The notes below the pieces were generated by a model. That model did no database searches, was not told where the DNA came from, and saw nothing but the letters and a program-made list of their open reading frames with translations. Positions 50,899-59,623 of a stretch of DNA of 64,000 nt are shown here, piece by piece. Origin of the DNA: Bacteroidales bacterium. Lineage in GTDB: Bacteria; Bacteroidota; Bacteroidia; Bacteroidales; UBA7960. The DNA lies in NCBI GenBank assembly GCA_012521995.1, contig JAAYLH010000105.1:1-64000 (forward strand), written 5' to 3'. The translations under genes and the position numbers were made by a program. How positions within the stretch are numbered: the first letter of the stretch is position 1; every line of letters starts with the position of its first letter.

Positions 50899-51483
50899 TT
50901 ACTGTTCCTGGATTACCTGTTCGATGAACGCCACAATTTTCCAGCGGTCTTCGGGGCGGATGAGGGGGGCGTGGGCTCCCATGACACCCCATCCCATGGA
51001 AATGACGTGAAAGATCTCTCCTGAGGGCTGTTCTATAACTTGGGGGGTGATAAGTGAGGCAGGAGGGATGACATATTTACCGCTGGTGTGCAGGCTGCCT
51101 TTACCGTCTCCCTGTTCCCCGTGGCAATGCATGCAATAGACTCCATAGAGAACCTTGCCTTGCTCAAGCAGCTCGGGGGTGATCTCAAGGGGGTTTACAA
51201 GGTCCTGTGCCGCCTTTGCCCGTCCTTCAAAATCAGCGGCATAGGGATGTGGCTCCATATGTCTGGGAACGGAGCCAGCTACGGGTTCTCTCATGGTTTT
51301 GCCGTCCTCCATGGCGGGGTTCTCCGACCAGGTCTCATATGACTGCCCATGGGCCATGTCGGGAAAATACTCATAACCCCTGTCCATCCTGGTCCGGTCG
51401 CAACCAAAGAGAACCACCAGGGCCACGGTAAGGAGCCTGATGCCGTGGGTTTTTATCGATGCTGGGTGTATGTTGCCTAACAT
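50899..51483 (-). CDS. actE: Alternative Complex III monoheme cytochrome c lipoprotein ActE
   Basis: 194 aa. Lipoprotein signal 'LLTVALVVLFGCDRTRMDRG', the typical 'YEYFPDMAHGQSYET' after it, and one heme motif 'YCMHCHGEQGDGKG' with a distal Met in 'SMGWGVMGAHAP'. It is the likely exit point for electrons to the fused cytochrome of CoxB. Overall length and the long N-terminal extension agree with ActE of other Bacteroidota. Confidence 0.92.
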   Translation of the reverse strand: MLGNIHPASIKTHGIRLLTVALVVLFGCDRTRMDRGYEYFPDMAHGQSYETWSENPAMEDGKTMREPVAGSVPRHMEPHPYAADFEGRAKAAQDLVNPLEITPELLEQGKVLYGVYCMHCHGEQGDGKGSLHTSGKYVIPPASLITPQVIEQPSGEIFHVISMGWGVMGAHAPLIRPEDRWKIVAFIEQVIQEQ

Positions 51484-51500
51484 AATGGAAAAAGTATAGG

Positions 51501-52013
51501 TTATGCTTCGGTTTCTTTTTCAATGATTTCTTCTGCGCCTTCCTCCCTGAGCCACTCGGTAATCTCGTCAGGGTTGAAATTGCGTTCGAGCACCAGATAG
51601 AAGCGGTCAATGGCTGCCCGCGGATCCACCAGCCTCGGGGCTTTGCCCGGGAACATCTTCTCGCTCGTCAGGAAGGAGAAGGTGGTGAAGGCGCCTGTTA
51701 TCAGGATGCAAAGCAAGTACATCACCACCACCAAGGATGGGAAAGCAAACACCGGCTTACCCCCGTAATGCAGGGGATAATCGATGACTGTGACATAATA
51801 CACAAAGGCAAAGGTCAGCAGAATTGTCAGAATCCCCGTGAATACCGAGAGATAAGGCAGTTTGGATTCCCTGGTAAGGTTCTTTATCAGGTCATGATCT
51901 GCACTGGGACCGTAGATATCCCTGATGTTGACACCGTGCGATTTTAGCTTTTGGGTAGCTTTCAGCAAAAGGGCCTCGTCATCAAATACGCCTATGATTT
52001 GTTTAGTGCTCAT
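51501..52013 (-). CDS. actD: Alternative Complex III subunit ActD (DUF3341)
   Basis: 170 aa. 'KQIIGVFDDEALLLKATQKL' starts the DUF3341 domain, 'VNIRDIYGPSADHDL' follows, and two helices ('FTGILTILLTFAFVYYVTVI' and 'LVVVMYLLCILITGAFTTFS') anchor it. The C-terminal 'EITEWLREEGAEEIIE' is the normal end. A non-redox subunit that contacts ActC. It overlaps actC by 11 bases. Confidence 0.92.
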   Translation of the reverse strand: MSTKQIIGVFDDEALLLKATQKLKSHGVNIRDIYGPSADHDLIKNLTRESKLPYLSVFTGILTILLTFAFVYYVTVIDYPLHYGGKPVFAFPSLVVVMYLLCILITGAFTTFSFLTSEKMFPGKAPRLVDPRAAIDRFYLVLERNFNPDEITEWLREEGAEEIIEKETEA

Positions 52014-53382
52014 GGTTTTGCTCTTTTAGTTTTCTTAATTTTTCTGCCCTGGCAATGGGTTTGACCTCATTGATCGCAATGATGGGGATGTAACGGATAA
52101 ACATCATCATTCCGCAGGTAAACAGGCCGAAGGTTCCCAGGTAGATGCCGATATCCACCATAGTGGGATGATATGGCGTCCAGCTCGATGGCAGGTAGTC
52201 TTGCGCCAGGGTTGATACAAGGATGATGTAGCGCTCAAACCACATCCCGATGTTGATGATGATCGAAACAATAAAAAGGATCACCAGGTTGCGCCTTGCC
52301 TTTTTAAACCAGAACAACTGGGGGATGATTGCATTGAAGGTAAACATGACCCAGAATTGAACGGAGTAGTTTCCTGTGAACCTGGCACGAAAGAAAGTGA
52401 ATATCTCGTATTCCACCCCGGAATACCAGGCGGTGAAGAGCTCGGTGACATATGCCAGACCGATGATCAGCGAGCCGAACTTCAGCACCTGGGCAATGTT
52501 GTCGAGGTGTTTCTCTGTAATGTAGTCTGTAAGTTTAAATGCCTTTCTGAGCAGGATCATAATTGTAAGCACCATGGCAAAGCCGCTGAAAATGGCGCCC
52601 ACAAAAAAGTAGGGGGGAAGGATGGTGGTGTGCCAGCCGGGCATTACTGATACCGCGAAGTCGAGTGCTACGATGGTGTGCACAGAAATAACCAGTGGGG
52701 CTGCCAGTCCACCCAGAATCTTCATCAGGGTCTCATAGCGATTATAGGAATAAAGCGAGCCGTTCCACCCCATACTGAACATGCCGTAGAGAAATTTGCC
52801 CACCTTGTTTTTGGTGCGCTGGGCGATGGTGGCCAGATCGGGTACCATCCCCATATACCACAGCATAATTGAAGTAATCAGATAGGTGGTGATGGCCAGC
52901 ACGTCCCAGAAAAGCGGCGAGTTGAAGTTGAGCCACAGCAGACGGGTGTTGGGGTATGGGGCAATGTAGAACGCCAGCCAGGGGCGTCCCATGTGCAGCA
53001 GGGGAAACATAGCCGCACAGACTACTGCGAATACCGTCATAGCCTCGGCAGCACGGTTGATGGACCCTGCCCACTTCTGGCGGAACACCAGGAAGAAAAT
53101 TGAAAATGCCGTACCAGCGTGGCCGATGCCAATCCACCAGACAAAGTTGATTATGTCCCATCCCCAGGCCACACTATTGGTTAGCCCCCAGGTGCCCAAG
53201 CCCTGGCTGAGCGACATGTATACCGCCCAAGCTCCTATGGCAAGGAGAATGGTTCCAATGGTCATGGCTCCGTACCACCAGAGCGGCGGCTTTTGCTCTA
53301 CATTGGCAAGCAATTCGTCGGTGATCTGGCCGTAGGTCTTATTGCCCTTCACCAGGGCATATCTGATTTTGTTGTTGAGCAT
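52003..53382 (-). CDS. actC: Alternative Complex III membrane subunit ActC (NrfD/PsrC-like)
   Basis: 459 aa, ten helices. 'WWIGIGHAGTAFSIFFLVFR' is the quinone-site helix, 'AMFPLLHMGRPWLAFY' the second conserved region and 'NFNSPLFWDVLAITTYL' the third. It binds and oxidises quinol on the periplasmic side and passes electrons to the Fe-S clusters of ActB. Start at the ATG 53380-53382; 38 bases separate it from actB. Confidence 0.95.
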   Translation of the reverse strand: MLNNKIRYALVKGNKTYGQITDELLANVEQKPPLWWYGAMTIGTILLAIGAWAVYMSLSQGLGTWGLTNSVAWGWDIINFVWWIGIGHAGTAFSIFFLVFRQKWAGSINRAAEAMTVFAVVCAAMFPLLHMGRPWLAFYIAPYPNTRLLWLNFNSPLFWDVLAITTYLITSIMLWYMGMVPDLATIAQRTKNKVGKFLYGMFSMGWNGSLYSYNRYETLMKILGGLAAPLVISVHTIVALDFAVSVMPGWHTTILPPYFFVGAIFSGFAMVLTIMILLRKAFKLTDYITEKHLDNIAQVLKFGSLIIGLAYVTELFTAWYSGVEYEIFTFFRARFTGNYSVQFWVMFTFNAIIPQLFWFKKARRNLVILFIVSIIINIGMWFERYIILVSTLAQDYLPSSWTPYHPTMVDIGIYLGTFGLFTCGMMMFIRYIPIIAINEVKPIARAEKLRKLKEQNHEH

Positions 53383-53420
53383 GAACGTTGCTTTATTGTT
53401 GGTTCAACATCCTGGTTTTT

Positions 53421-56378
53421 TTATGAGCGCGGGTTTCTGATCTTTGTCAGGTAACCAACTGATGGCAGAGTATGCAATTCCTCCAGCAGGTGATAGTTCC
53501 TGGAATCCTTGATGAGTTGCGAAACCTTACTCTCGGGATCATTCAGGTCACCAAAGACGAGGGCGCTTGATGGACAGGCTTGCACACAAGCGGGCATGAC
53601 TTCCCCATCCTTCAAGGTGCGTCTTTCCATCTTGGCCTTCAGTTTGGCTTCCTGGATGCGCTGCACGCAGAAGGAGCACTTCTCAACCACCCCCCGTTCT
53701 CTTACTGTAACATCCGGGTTCAGTACCATGCGGCCCAGGTCGGTGCTGGTATGGGTGTTGAATTGTTCTTTGGTTGCGTACTCATACCAGTTAAACCGCC
53801 GTACCTTGTAGGGGCAGTTGTTGATGCAATACTTGGTGCCTACGCAGCGGTTGTATGTGATCTGGTTTATGCCTTCCTGGCTGTGTGTAGTGGCTGCCAC
53901 TGGGCATACGTTCTCGCAGGGGGCATGATCGCAATGCTGGCACATCAGTGGCTGGAACACCACACCGGGGTTGTCTGCATCTCCTGTATAATAGCGGTCA
54001 ATGCGCATCCAGTGCATAATGCGCCTGCGACGTACTTCATCCTTGCCTATGACAGGGGTGTTGTTTTCGCTTTGGCAGGCCACTACGCAGGTGCTGCATC
54101 CCGTACAGGCATTCAGGTCGACCATCAGTGCCCAGTGGTGTCCCGGGAATTCGGGATCAGGATATAGGGTGTTGTGATGTTTCAGGTGGTATTCACGCAG
54201 CTCGTTGCCTGCCGCAGGGTCGTTCTTGTATTTGTCGAGGGTTGACTCCCTTACGATTGCACGGCCTTCCATGGAGAAGTGCGTCTGGGTGCGGGCAAAG
54301 AGGTGTCCTGAGCCCACCTTCGTCCACGAGCTCACCAGGCCATGGAAGCTGCGCTTGGGGCTCAGCAGGAAGGCGTTGCCACCCCTGCCGTCGGCGCTGA
54401 TGCCGCCCTGGGTGCGTCCGTAACCCAGGGCAATGGCAAGGGTGCCTGCGGCAAGACCTGGCTGAATCAGCACGGGGACTTCCACCTTATCATTGATGCG
54501 GATCATGTCTCCCTCTACCAGGCCAAGGCTTGCTGCTGTGGCTGGCGAAACGGCCGAAAAGTTATCCCAACAAACAGAGGTAACGGGATCGGGTAGTTCC
54601 TGAAGCCAGGGATTGTTGGCATCGTGACCATCGCCCATCGAAAGACTGGGGTATGTTACATATTCCAGGTCTGCACCCTGGATCTGTTCGCGCAGGGCCG
54701 CCATAATATCTCCAAGAGCCCCCGGGTTGGGTAGGAGATTGGCCATTCCACGTGCGGGAACCTCCAGTACCCCTGCCTGCAGGGTCTTGACCCAGAAGTT
54801 GGTGGGGTCGGGATAGACATTTTGTTGAGGTAGCAAGTTTTTCTGCCACCAGTTCTTCAAATAGCTGTGGAAATCGGCCTCCCTGCCCAGCCAGGTCAGC
54901 AGGCTGTCTTGAAACTGCCTGGTCTTGAACAGCGGGTGGATTAGGGGTTGCATCAGGCTGTAATGCCCTGCCTTGAATTCGGCATCACCCCATGACTCCA
55001 AGTAGTGGTGGTCGGGAAGGATGTACTGGCAGACTTCAGCAGTCTCATCCCTGGTAGTGGCGAAGGACAGGCTCAGGCCTGTATTTTTTATTGCATTGAC
55101 GATGCCTTCCGTATCGGGATATTGGTATACGGGGTTCGTCTGGTAGAACATCACCGCCCCTACCTTTCCTTGACTCATGTCGCTGAGTAAGGTTTCGAAA
55201 GCATCATCATCAGACATGCCGGTCATCAGCGGAGTGCTTGTATCTATTGTATTGCCATAAGCACCCGAAAGCTGGTTGATGGCAGCAACCAGCATTTGAA
55301 CCTCCTTTTGTGGGCTGCCGCTGACCACTAGGGCTCTTCCGCGGTGCTCCATCAACTGCCCGGCAAGGGCATCCACATCATAAGCAGGGGAAACCTCCAT
55401 TGCAGGGCTTTGTCCTGCAAGACCTGCAAGCTTGTTGTAAAGGGATATCAATATTTTCAGTTCCTCTGAAGGTTTCACGGGAACGCGCTCATCGGCATTG
55501 GCGCCGGTAAGTGAAAGCATTCCCTCGAATTGGATGTGTTGCGACATCTCGGGCTTATCGCGGCTAACACGACGCTTTTTGGCATATCGTCTTGCAAATT
55601 CCACTGGGGAAAGCCAGGTGCCCAGAAAATCACAACCGAAACCAACAATCAGCTCAGCGTTGTCAAAACGGTAGTCGGGGATAATGGGTTGACCAAACAA
55701 CTGTTCGTGGGCCTTGCGGATTCCTGCATAGGATACTGCATCCCATGTGACTAACTCCAGGCTGGGATGGGCTGCTTTAAATTCATCGATGAGGGCACGG
55801 GTGACGGGGCTCAGCAGGGTGGGGGTCACCAAGGCCATTCGGCCACCCTGGGCTGTGATTTCCCCAAGTTTTTTCACCACATCTGCATCGGCTTCTTCCC
55901 ACAAAAGGCCTTCACCATTGCGCATCGCTTGCTTGTAGCGAGCTCCCGTATCATAAAGACTGAGCACCGAAGCCTGGACCCGCGCCGAGGTGCCTCCCTT
56001 GGTAATGGACGACAAAGTGTTTCCCTCAATCTTGATAGGCCGTCCGTCTCTGTTTTTTACAAGCACAGGACAGTAATCATTTCCGCGCAGGTAAGTAGAG
56101 GCATACCACGAGGCCTTCCCGGGGATCAGTTCTTCAGGCTGGTTGAGATAAGGGATAGCCTTCTTTACGGGGTTCTCGCAGGCCGAGAGAACTGTGGCTG
56201 AAAAGAAACTTATCCCGCACCACTTCAAAAAGTCGCGCCGCGATGAGGATTTTGAGTTGTCGTCATCGGCCAGGATGTCTATCATCGATTTGGCTTGGTG
56301 GTCCGCAGGAAGTTCATCGGCTTGCAGATGCTCCGCTCTCTGAACCTCTTTTAAACTTTTCCAGTATTTCTTTTCCAT
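53421..56378 (-). CDS. actB: Alternative Complex III iron-sulfur subunit ActB (Tat signal, molybdopterin-like fold)
   Basis: 985 aa. The twin-arginine signal 'SSRRDFLKWCGISFFSATVL' is internal to an extended N-terminus (about residues 43-62), as typical for the Bacteroidota 'TAT-variant' form. Residues about 90-700 have the molybdopterin-oxidoreductase fold but no Mo-binding Cys/Ser site or N-terminal FeS motif. The C-terminal ferredoxin domain has 'CTGCSTCVVACQSEN', 'CQHCDHAPCENVCPV', 'CVGTKYCINNCPYKVRRF' and 'CSFCVQRIQEAKLKAKMERR' with 'CVQACPSSALVFGD', enough for four clusters (three [4Fe-4S], one [3Fe-4S] in known complexes). It moves electrons from ActC quinol site to ActA hemes. Confidence 0.95.
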   Translation of the reverse strand: MEKKYWKSLKEVQRAEHLQADELPADHQAKSMIDILADDDNSKSSSRRDFLKWCGISFFSATVLSACENPVKKAIPYLNQPEELIPGKASWYASTYLRGNDYCPVLVKNRDGRPIKIEGNTLSSITKGGTSARVQASVLSLYDTGARYKQAMRNGEGLLWEEADADVVKKLGEITAQGGRMALVTPTLLSPVTRALIDEFKAAHPSLELVTWDAVSYAGIRKAHEQLFGQPIIPDYRFDNAELIVGFGCDFLGTWLSPVEFARRYAKKRRVSRDKPEMSQHIQFEGMLSLTGANADERVPVKPSEELKILISLYNKLAGLAGQSPAMEVSPAYDVDALAGQLMEHRGRALVVSGSPQKEVQMLVAAINQLSGAYGNTIDTSTPLMTGMSDDDAFETLLSDMSQGKVGAVMFYQTNPVYQYPDTEGIVNAIKNTGLSLSFATTRDETAEVCQYILPDHHYLESWGDAEFKAGHYSLMQPLIHPLFKTRQFQDSLLTWLGREADFHSYLKNWWQKNLLPQQNVYPDPTNFWVKTLQAGVLEVPARGMANLLPNPGALGDIMAALREQIQGADLEYVTYPSLSMGDGHDANNPWLQELPDPVTSVCWDNFSAVSPATAASLGLVEGDMIRINDKVEVPVLIQPGLAAGTLAIALGYGRTQGGISADGRGGNAFLLSPKRSFHGLVSSWTKVGSGHLFARTQTHFSMEGRAIVRESTLDKYKNDPAAGNELREYHLKHHNTLYPDPEFPGHHWALMVDLNACTGCSTCVVACQSENNTPVIGKDEVRRRRIMHWMRIDRYYTGDADNPGVVFQPLMCQHCDHAPCENVCPVAATTHSQEGINQITYNRCVGTKYCINNCPYKVRRFNWYEYATKEQFNTHTSTDLGRMVLNPDVTVRERGVVEKCSFCVQRIQEAKLKAKMERRTLKDGEVMPACVQACPSSALVFGDLNDPESKVSQLIKDSRNYHLLEELHTLPSVGYLTKIRNPRS

Positions 56379-56453
56379 TGGAAACAGTTTGTATTTCTAT
56401 GTGCTTTTCATTTTCATTACATATGATCAGACAAGGATTCTGCCAACTGTTTA

Positions 56454-57713
56454 TCAGTAATGGCACTTCATGCAGTCTTCCCCGCCAATCTGGGCGGCCT
56501 TTACGGCATCAATCTTTCCATCCTTAATGTCTTGATGCAATTGCTTGTAGATCCCGAAATAGGGGTTGCCCACAAAATCCGCATCATTGTCGCGGTGGCA
56601 GGTAAGACACCAGCCCATGCTCAGGTCGGCATGTTGATATAGGACATGCATCTCCTCCACGGTGCCATGGCATTCCAGGCATTCTAACCCGCCCGCATTC
56701 ACGTGCTGGGCGTGGCTGTAAAAGGTGTGGTCTGGAAGGTCGTGGATGCGCAACCATTCGATGGGCTTGCCGCTTTCCTCGGCTTGGTGTATCTTGTTGA
56801 TCTCAAAACGCCCCGAACGGGTCCCCTCGCGAATAACCCCATGGCAGTTGAGGCAGGTATTGTTGGATGGGATCCCAGAACTGGGACTGAACTGGTTCAC
56901 TGTATGGCAGTAGTTGCAGTCGATGGCATTTTCGCCTGCATGCACCAAGTGAGAGAACTTGATGGGCTGATCGGGTGCATACCCTTGCGTGCGCCCCAAG
57001 TTGCGGCTCTCGGCTACGGCATATTGCATATGCACCACCAGGCCCACAATGAGAATCAGCACGTGGATTGCCTTGAAACGAACCTTCTTTGTGATCAGCA
57101 GGTCAACAACGGCCAGCAGCATCAACACACCCAGTCCCCAGAATATAATGGAATTCACCGGGTAAGCCCTTAACTCCCCGGGGCCTTCCTCTAAGATGGC
57201 TTCATAATAGGCTTCCAGTTGTCTTTCTTCTTCAAGGGTTACGGTCATGTCTAGGTGGTCAGTCATCATGCGCATACCGGTGGGGTTGTTCATTTTCTGC
57301 TGTATCCTGTATTCAGGATCCTTATGCCATGCCAAGGCCAGGTCAAACGCCGAAGGATTCCAGTTCAGCGTATCCGTCCGGCTGGTGTAATGACAGGATG
57401 CACAGGAATGGGCTCCGCTCCCAAAAGGCACAAGGCCCTTGAACAGCCGCTCCCCCCTTCTTAAATCCTGTTTGCTGTAGCCTCCCCGGGCGTATGCCTC
57501 GGCGGGCTGATTTTCGGTGATTTCTGCTGCTGCCTCCGCAGTCTCCTCCACAAGGCTGTCAACCGTTTCTACCACACCCTCTGCCTCCCCAGCCAGGGTG
57601 TCCTGTCCTTGTACAGCTTTGGGCAACCAGCAAATGATGCTGATCAGCAGCACCAATACCATTGGAAATACTTTCCCGAGTCGGATAATTCCTTCTTTAA
57701 AGGTGTTGTGCAT
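56454..57713 (-). CDS. actA: Alternative Complex III multiheme cytochrome c ActA (six CxxCH motifs)
   Basis: 419 aa from the ATG at 57711-57713; the track start adds 75 residues of upstream DNA. Signal peptide 'MVLVLLISIICWLPKAVQG', then heme motifs CASCH, CNYCH, CLNCH, CLECH, CLTCH and a final CMKCH two residues before the stop. Two membrane segments ('FWGLGVLMLLAVVDLL', 'VLILIVGLVVHMQYAV') lie between the first and second motif. Known ActA proteins are described as pentaheme, so the sixth motif at the very end is notable. First gene of the act-cox row. Confidence 0.92.
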   Translation of the reverse strand: MHNTFKEGIIRLGKVFPMVLVLLISIICWLPKAVQGQDTLAGEAEGVVETVDSLVEETAEAAAEITENQPAEAYARGGYSKQDLRRGERLFKGLVPFGSGAHSCASCHYTSRTDTLNWNPSAFDLALAWHKDPEYRIQQKMNNPTGMRMMTDHLDMTVTLEEERQLEAYYEAILEEGPGELRAYPVNSIIFWGLGVLMLLAVVDLLITKKVRFKAIHVLILIVGLVVHMQYAVAESRNLGRTQGYAPDQPIKFSHLVHAGENAIDCNYCHTVNQFSPSSGIPSNNTCLNCHGVIREGTRSGRFEINKIHQAEESGKPIEWLRIHDLPDHTFYSHAQHVNAGGLECLECHGTVEEMHVLYQHADLSMGWCLTCHRDNDADFVGNPYFGIYKQLHQDIKDGKIDAVKAAQIGGEDCMKCHY

Positions 57714-58243
57714 GTTGTTATTGGTTTGAATGCAAACATAGCAAACTTGCTTACCTACCCCAATCAATCGGTTCAGGTGCTTATACGTTTTAAGAACGTT
57801 TTGAAAGCCAGCCCTTTGAAGAGGGAGTAGTGACTTGATTTGGCCTGTGTTTATAGCCTCGGCGGTAAAATTATAAAAAATAGTTTCTCTTTTTCCTATT
57901 CGTGCTAATTCATAATCATTCAAAATAAAGCCCACCAAAAGATGGTATTCTCTGCTAAGGATAGATTATTCGGGCGATCTTTGCATTAATTAACATTAGG
58001 ATGGGCATTCCCGCAAATTTAAAGGTAGTTGATGGACCAATATTTTTTTATAAATTCAGTACCACCACGGTGTTTTTTTTTAGAAAAACCAATTTCTTTT
58101 GCTTTTTCTCAAGATAATGCCCCATTTTTGCTTCGAATAACATAAACTTGCATAATCAGCGTTAGAATTAGAATAAGACCTTCATGTGAACCATAAGTAA
58201 GGATTGAACCTTGCAATGGGTTGTTTCAGGGAAGTCAAATTTA
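57714..58243. other. Divergent control region between actA and the REC-cyclase gene
   Basis: About 530 bases, AT-rich, no gene. It must hold the promoter for the twelve-gene act-cox row and that of the cyclase. A near-match 'gatctttg' at about 57976 was seen on the plus strand; no full TTG-N21-TAnnTTTG was found on either strand. Confidence 0.4.
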
Positions 58244-59500
58244 ATGCCGTTTCAACCGAGCCAAATGTCAAAGAAAACAACTCAGCCAAAATCTTCTGAA
58301 AGCCTTTCAACAGTGCCTGTATGGGTTCTTGATGATGATGTCATGATGGTAAAGGCAATTGAGAAAAAACTTTCGTCCAATGGCTATGTGAGCCGTGGAT
58401 TTACAGATACAGGTTCTTTTATGGAGGCCTTTTTGGACGGCGATCAGAATGGATTGCTTTTGCTGGTCGATTACCAGCTGGGTTCAACCACTGGCCTCTC
58501 TGTCATCAGGGATATTCAGGCAAAGGGATTCCACCCGTCCTTTCTGGCTATGACAGGTTATGGCGATGAAAAGGTGGCGGTTTCCATGATGAAGGCCGGT
58601 GCCATCGATTACCTGGTAAAGGAGAAAGGCTTTGTTGAACACATCCCCCTGGCCGTGGATGCCGCCTTTAAGCAAATTGAACTTAACCGCAAACTGGATA
58701 AAGCCCATGCCGCTCTGAAACGCAGCCTCGAAAAGCATAAAATTCTCAATAAGAAAATCCAGGAACAAAACAAGGCACTGGCTAATGAAAAGGCCAGGGT
58801 GGAAAAGCTCCTTCAGAATATCCTCCCCTCCAAGGTTGCAGGCGAATTACTCACGGTTGGGACTGCAAAGGCCAGGTATTTCCCCTGTGTCAGTGTGCTT
58901 TATGCCGATGTGGAAGACTTTTCAGCCAAATCAGTATTGTTTTCTCCCATTGACCTTGTGGAAAAACTCGATGAGTATTTCAGCGCTTTCGATGTGATCA
59001 TCGACCGGTTGAAGCTTGAAAAAATAAAAACCATTGGCGACTGCTATATGTGTGCCGGTGGCATCCCCGAGTCCGACACCCTTAACCCGGCGCGCGTGGT
59101 GCTGGCAGGGCTTCAAATACAAGACCTCATCGCGCGCAAGGTCAGCGAAGCCAATGCCGAAGGCCAGCCCTTTTTTACAATGCGGGTGGGCATCCATACG
59201 GGAGAAGTGGTGGCCGGGGTCATCGGGCGCAGGAAATTCTCCTATGACATTTGGGGCAATGCCGCCAACAAAGCCCATTGGATGGTGCAGTCCAGTCTCG
59301 AAAATATGGTCAACATCTCTGCTGAATCTTACGAATATGTGGCCCAATACTTCGAATGCACCTTCAGGGGAATGGTCAAAACAAAACATTTCCAGCAGGA
59401 AGGAATGTATTTTGTCCAGCAACTGAAACCTGAATTTGCAGAAGATGAGGCAGGCCTGATTCCCAACCAGAAATTCCTCGAAGCCACAGGCCTTGACTGA
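58244..59500 (+). CDS. Response regulator with class III adenylate cyclase output
   Basis: About 418 aa. Receiver domain (about residues 25-145): 'PVWVLDDDVMMVKAI', phospho-acceptor Asp in 'LLLLVDYQLGSTTG', Thr in 'FLAMTGYGD', Lys in 'IDYLVKEKGF'. A coiled coil ('HAALKRSLEKHKILNKKIQE') links to a class III cyclase: metal Asp in 'SVLYADVEDF' and 'KTIGDCYMCAGGIP', and ATP-selecting Lys ('IKTIGD') and Asp ('FSYDIWGNAANKA'), so adenylate rather than guanylate. The transition-state Arg (N-x3-R) is Trp here ('NKAHWM'), so activity is uncertain. ATG at 58244 chosen; 58265 is also possible and the track's TTG at 58211 is unlikely. Confidence 0.82.
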   Translation: MPFQPSQMSKKTTQPKSSESLSTVPVWVLDDDVMMVKAIEKKLSSNGYVSRGFTDTGSFMEAFLDGDQNGLLLLVDYQLGSTTGLSVIRDIQAKGFHPSFLAMTGYGDEKVAVSMMKAGAIDYLVKEKGFVEHIPLAVDAAFKQIELNRKLDKAHAALKRSLEKHKILNKKIQEQNKALANEKARVEKLLQNILPSKVAGELLTVGTAKARYFPCVSVLYADVEDFSAKSVLFSPIDLVEKLDEYFSAFDVIIDRLKLEKIKTIGDCYMCAGGIPESDTLNPARVVLAGLQIQDLIARKVSEANAEGQPFFTMRVGIHTGEVVAGVIGRRKFSYDIWGNAANKAHWMVQSSLENMVNISAESYEYVAQYFECTFRGMVKTKHFQQEGMYFVQQLKPEFAEDEAGLIPNQKFLEATGLD

Positions 59501-59623
59501 TGCCAAAAGCATGGCCTCCCCTTCGCATGAAGTACTTTTTATGCTATTCAGCCCCGCTTATTGTTTAAATCTTAGATTATTGTAAATTTGCTTCTTCATA
59601 AGGATTTGCCATAACCCCATTCA

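Noticed and set aside
53421-56378. Active molybdenum oxidoreductase
   Set aside because: Gene order and absence of the Mo ligand and cofactor motifs identify ActB, which does not bind molybdenum.
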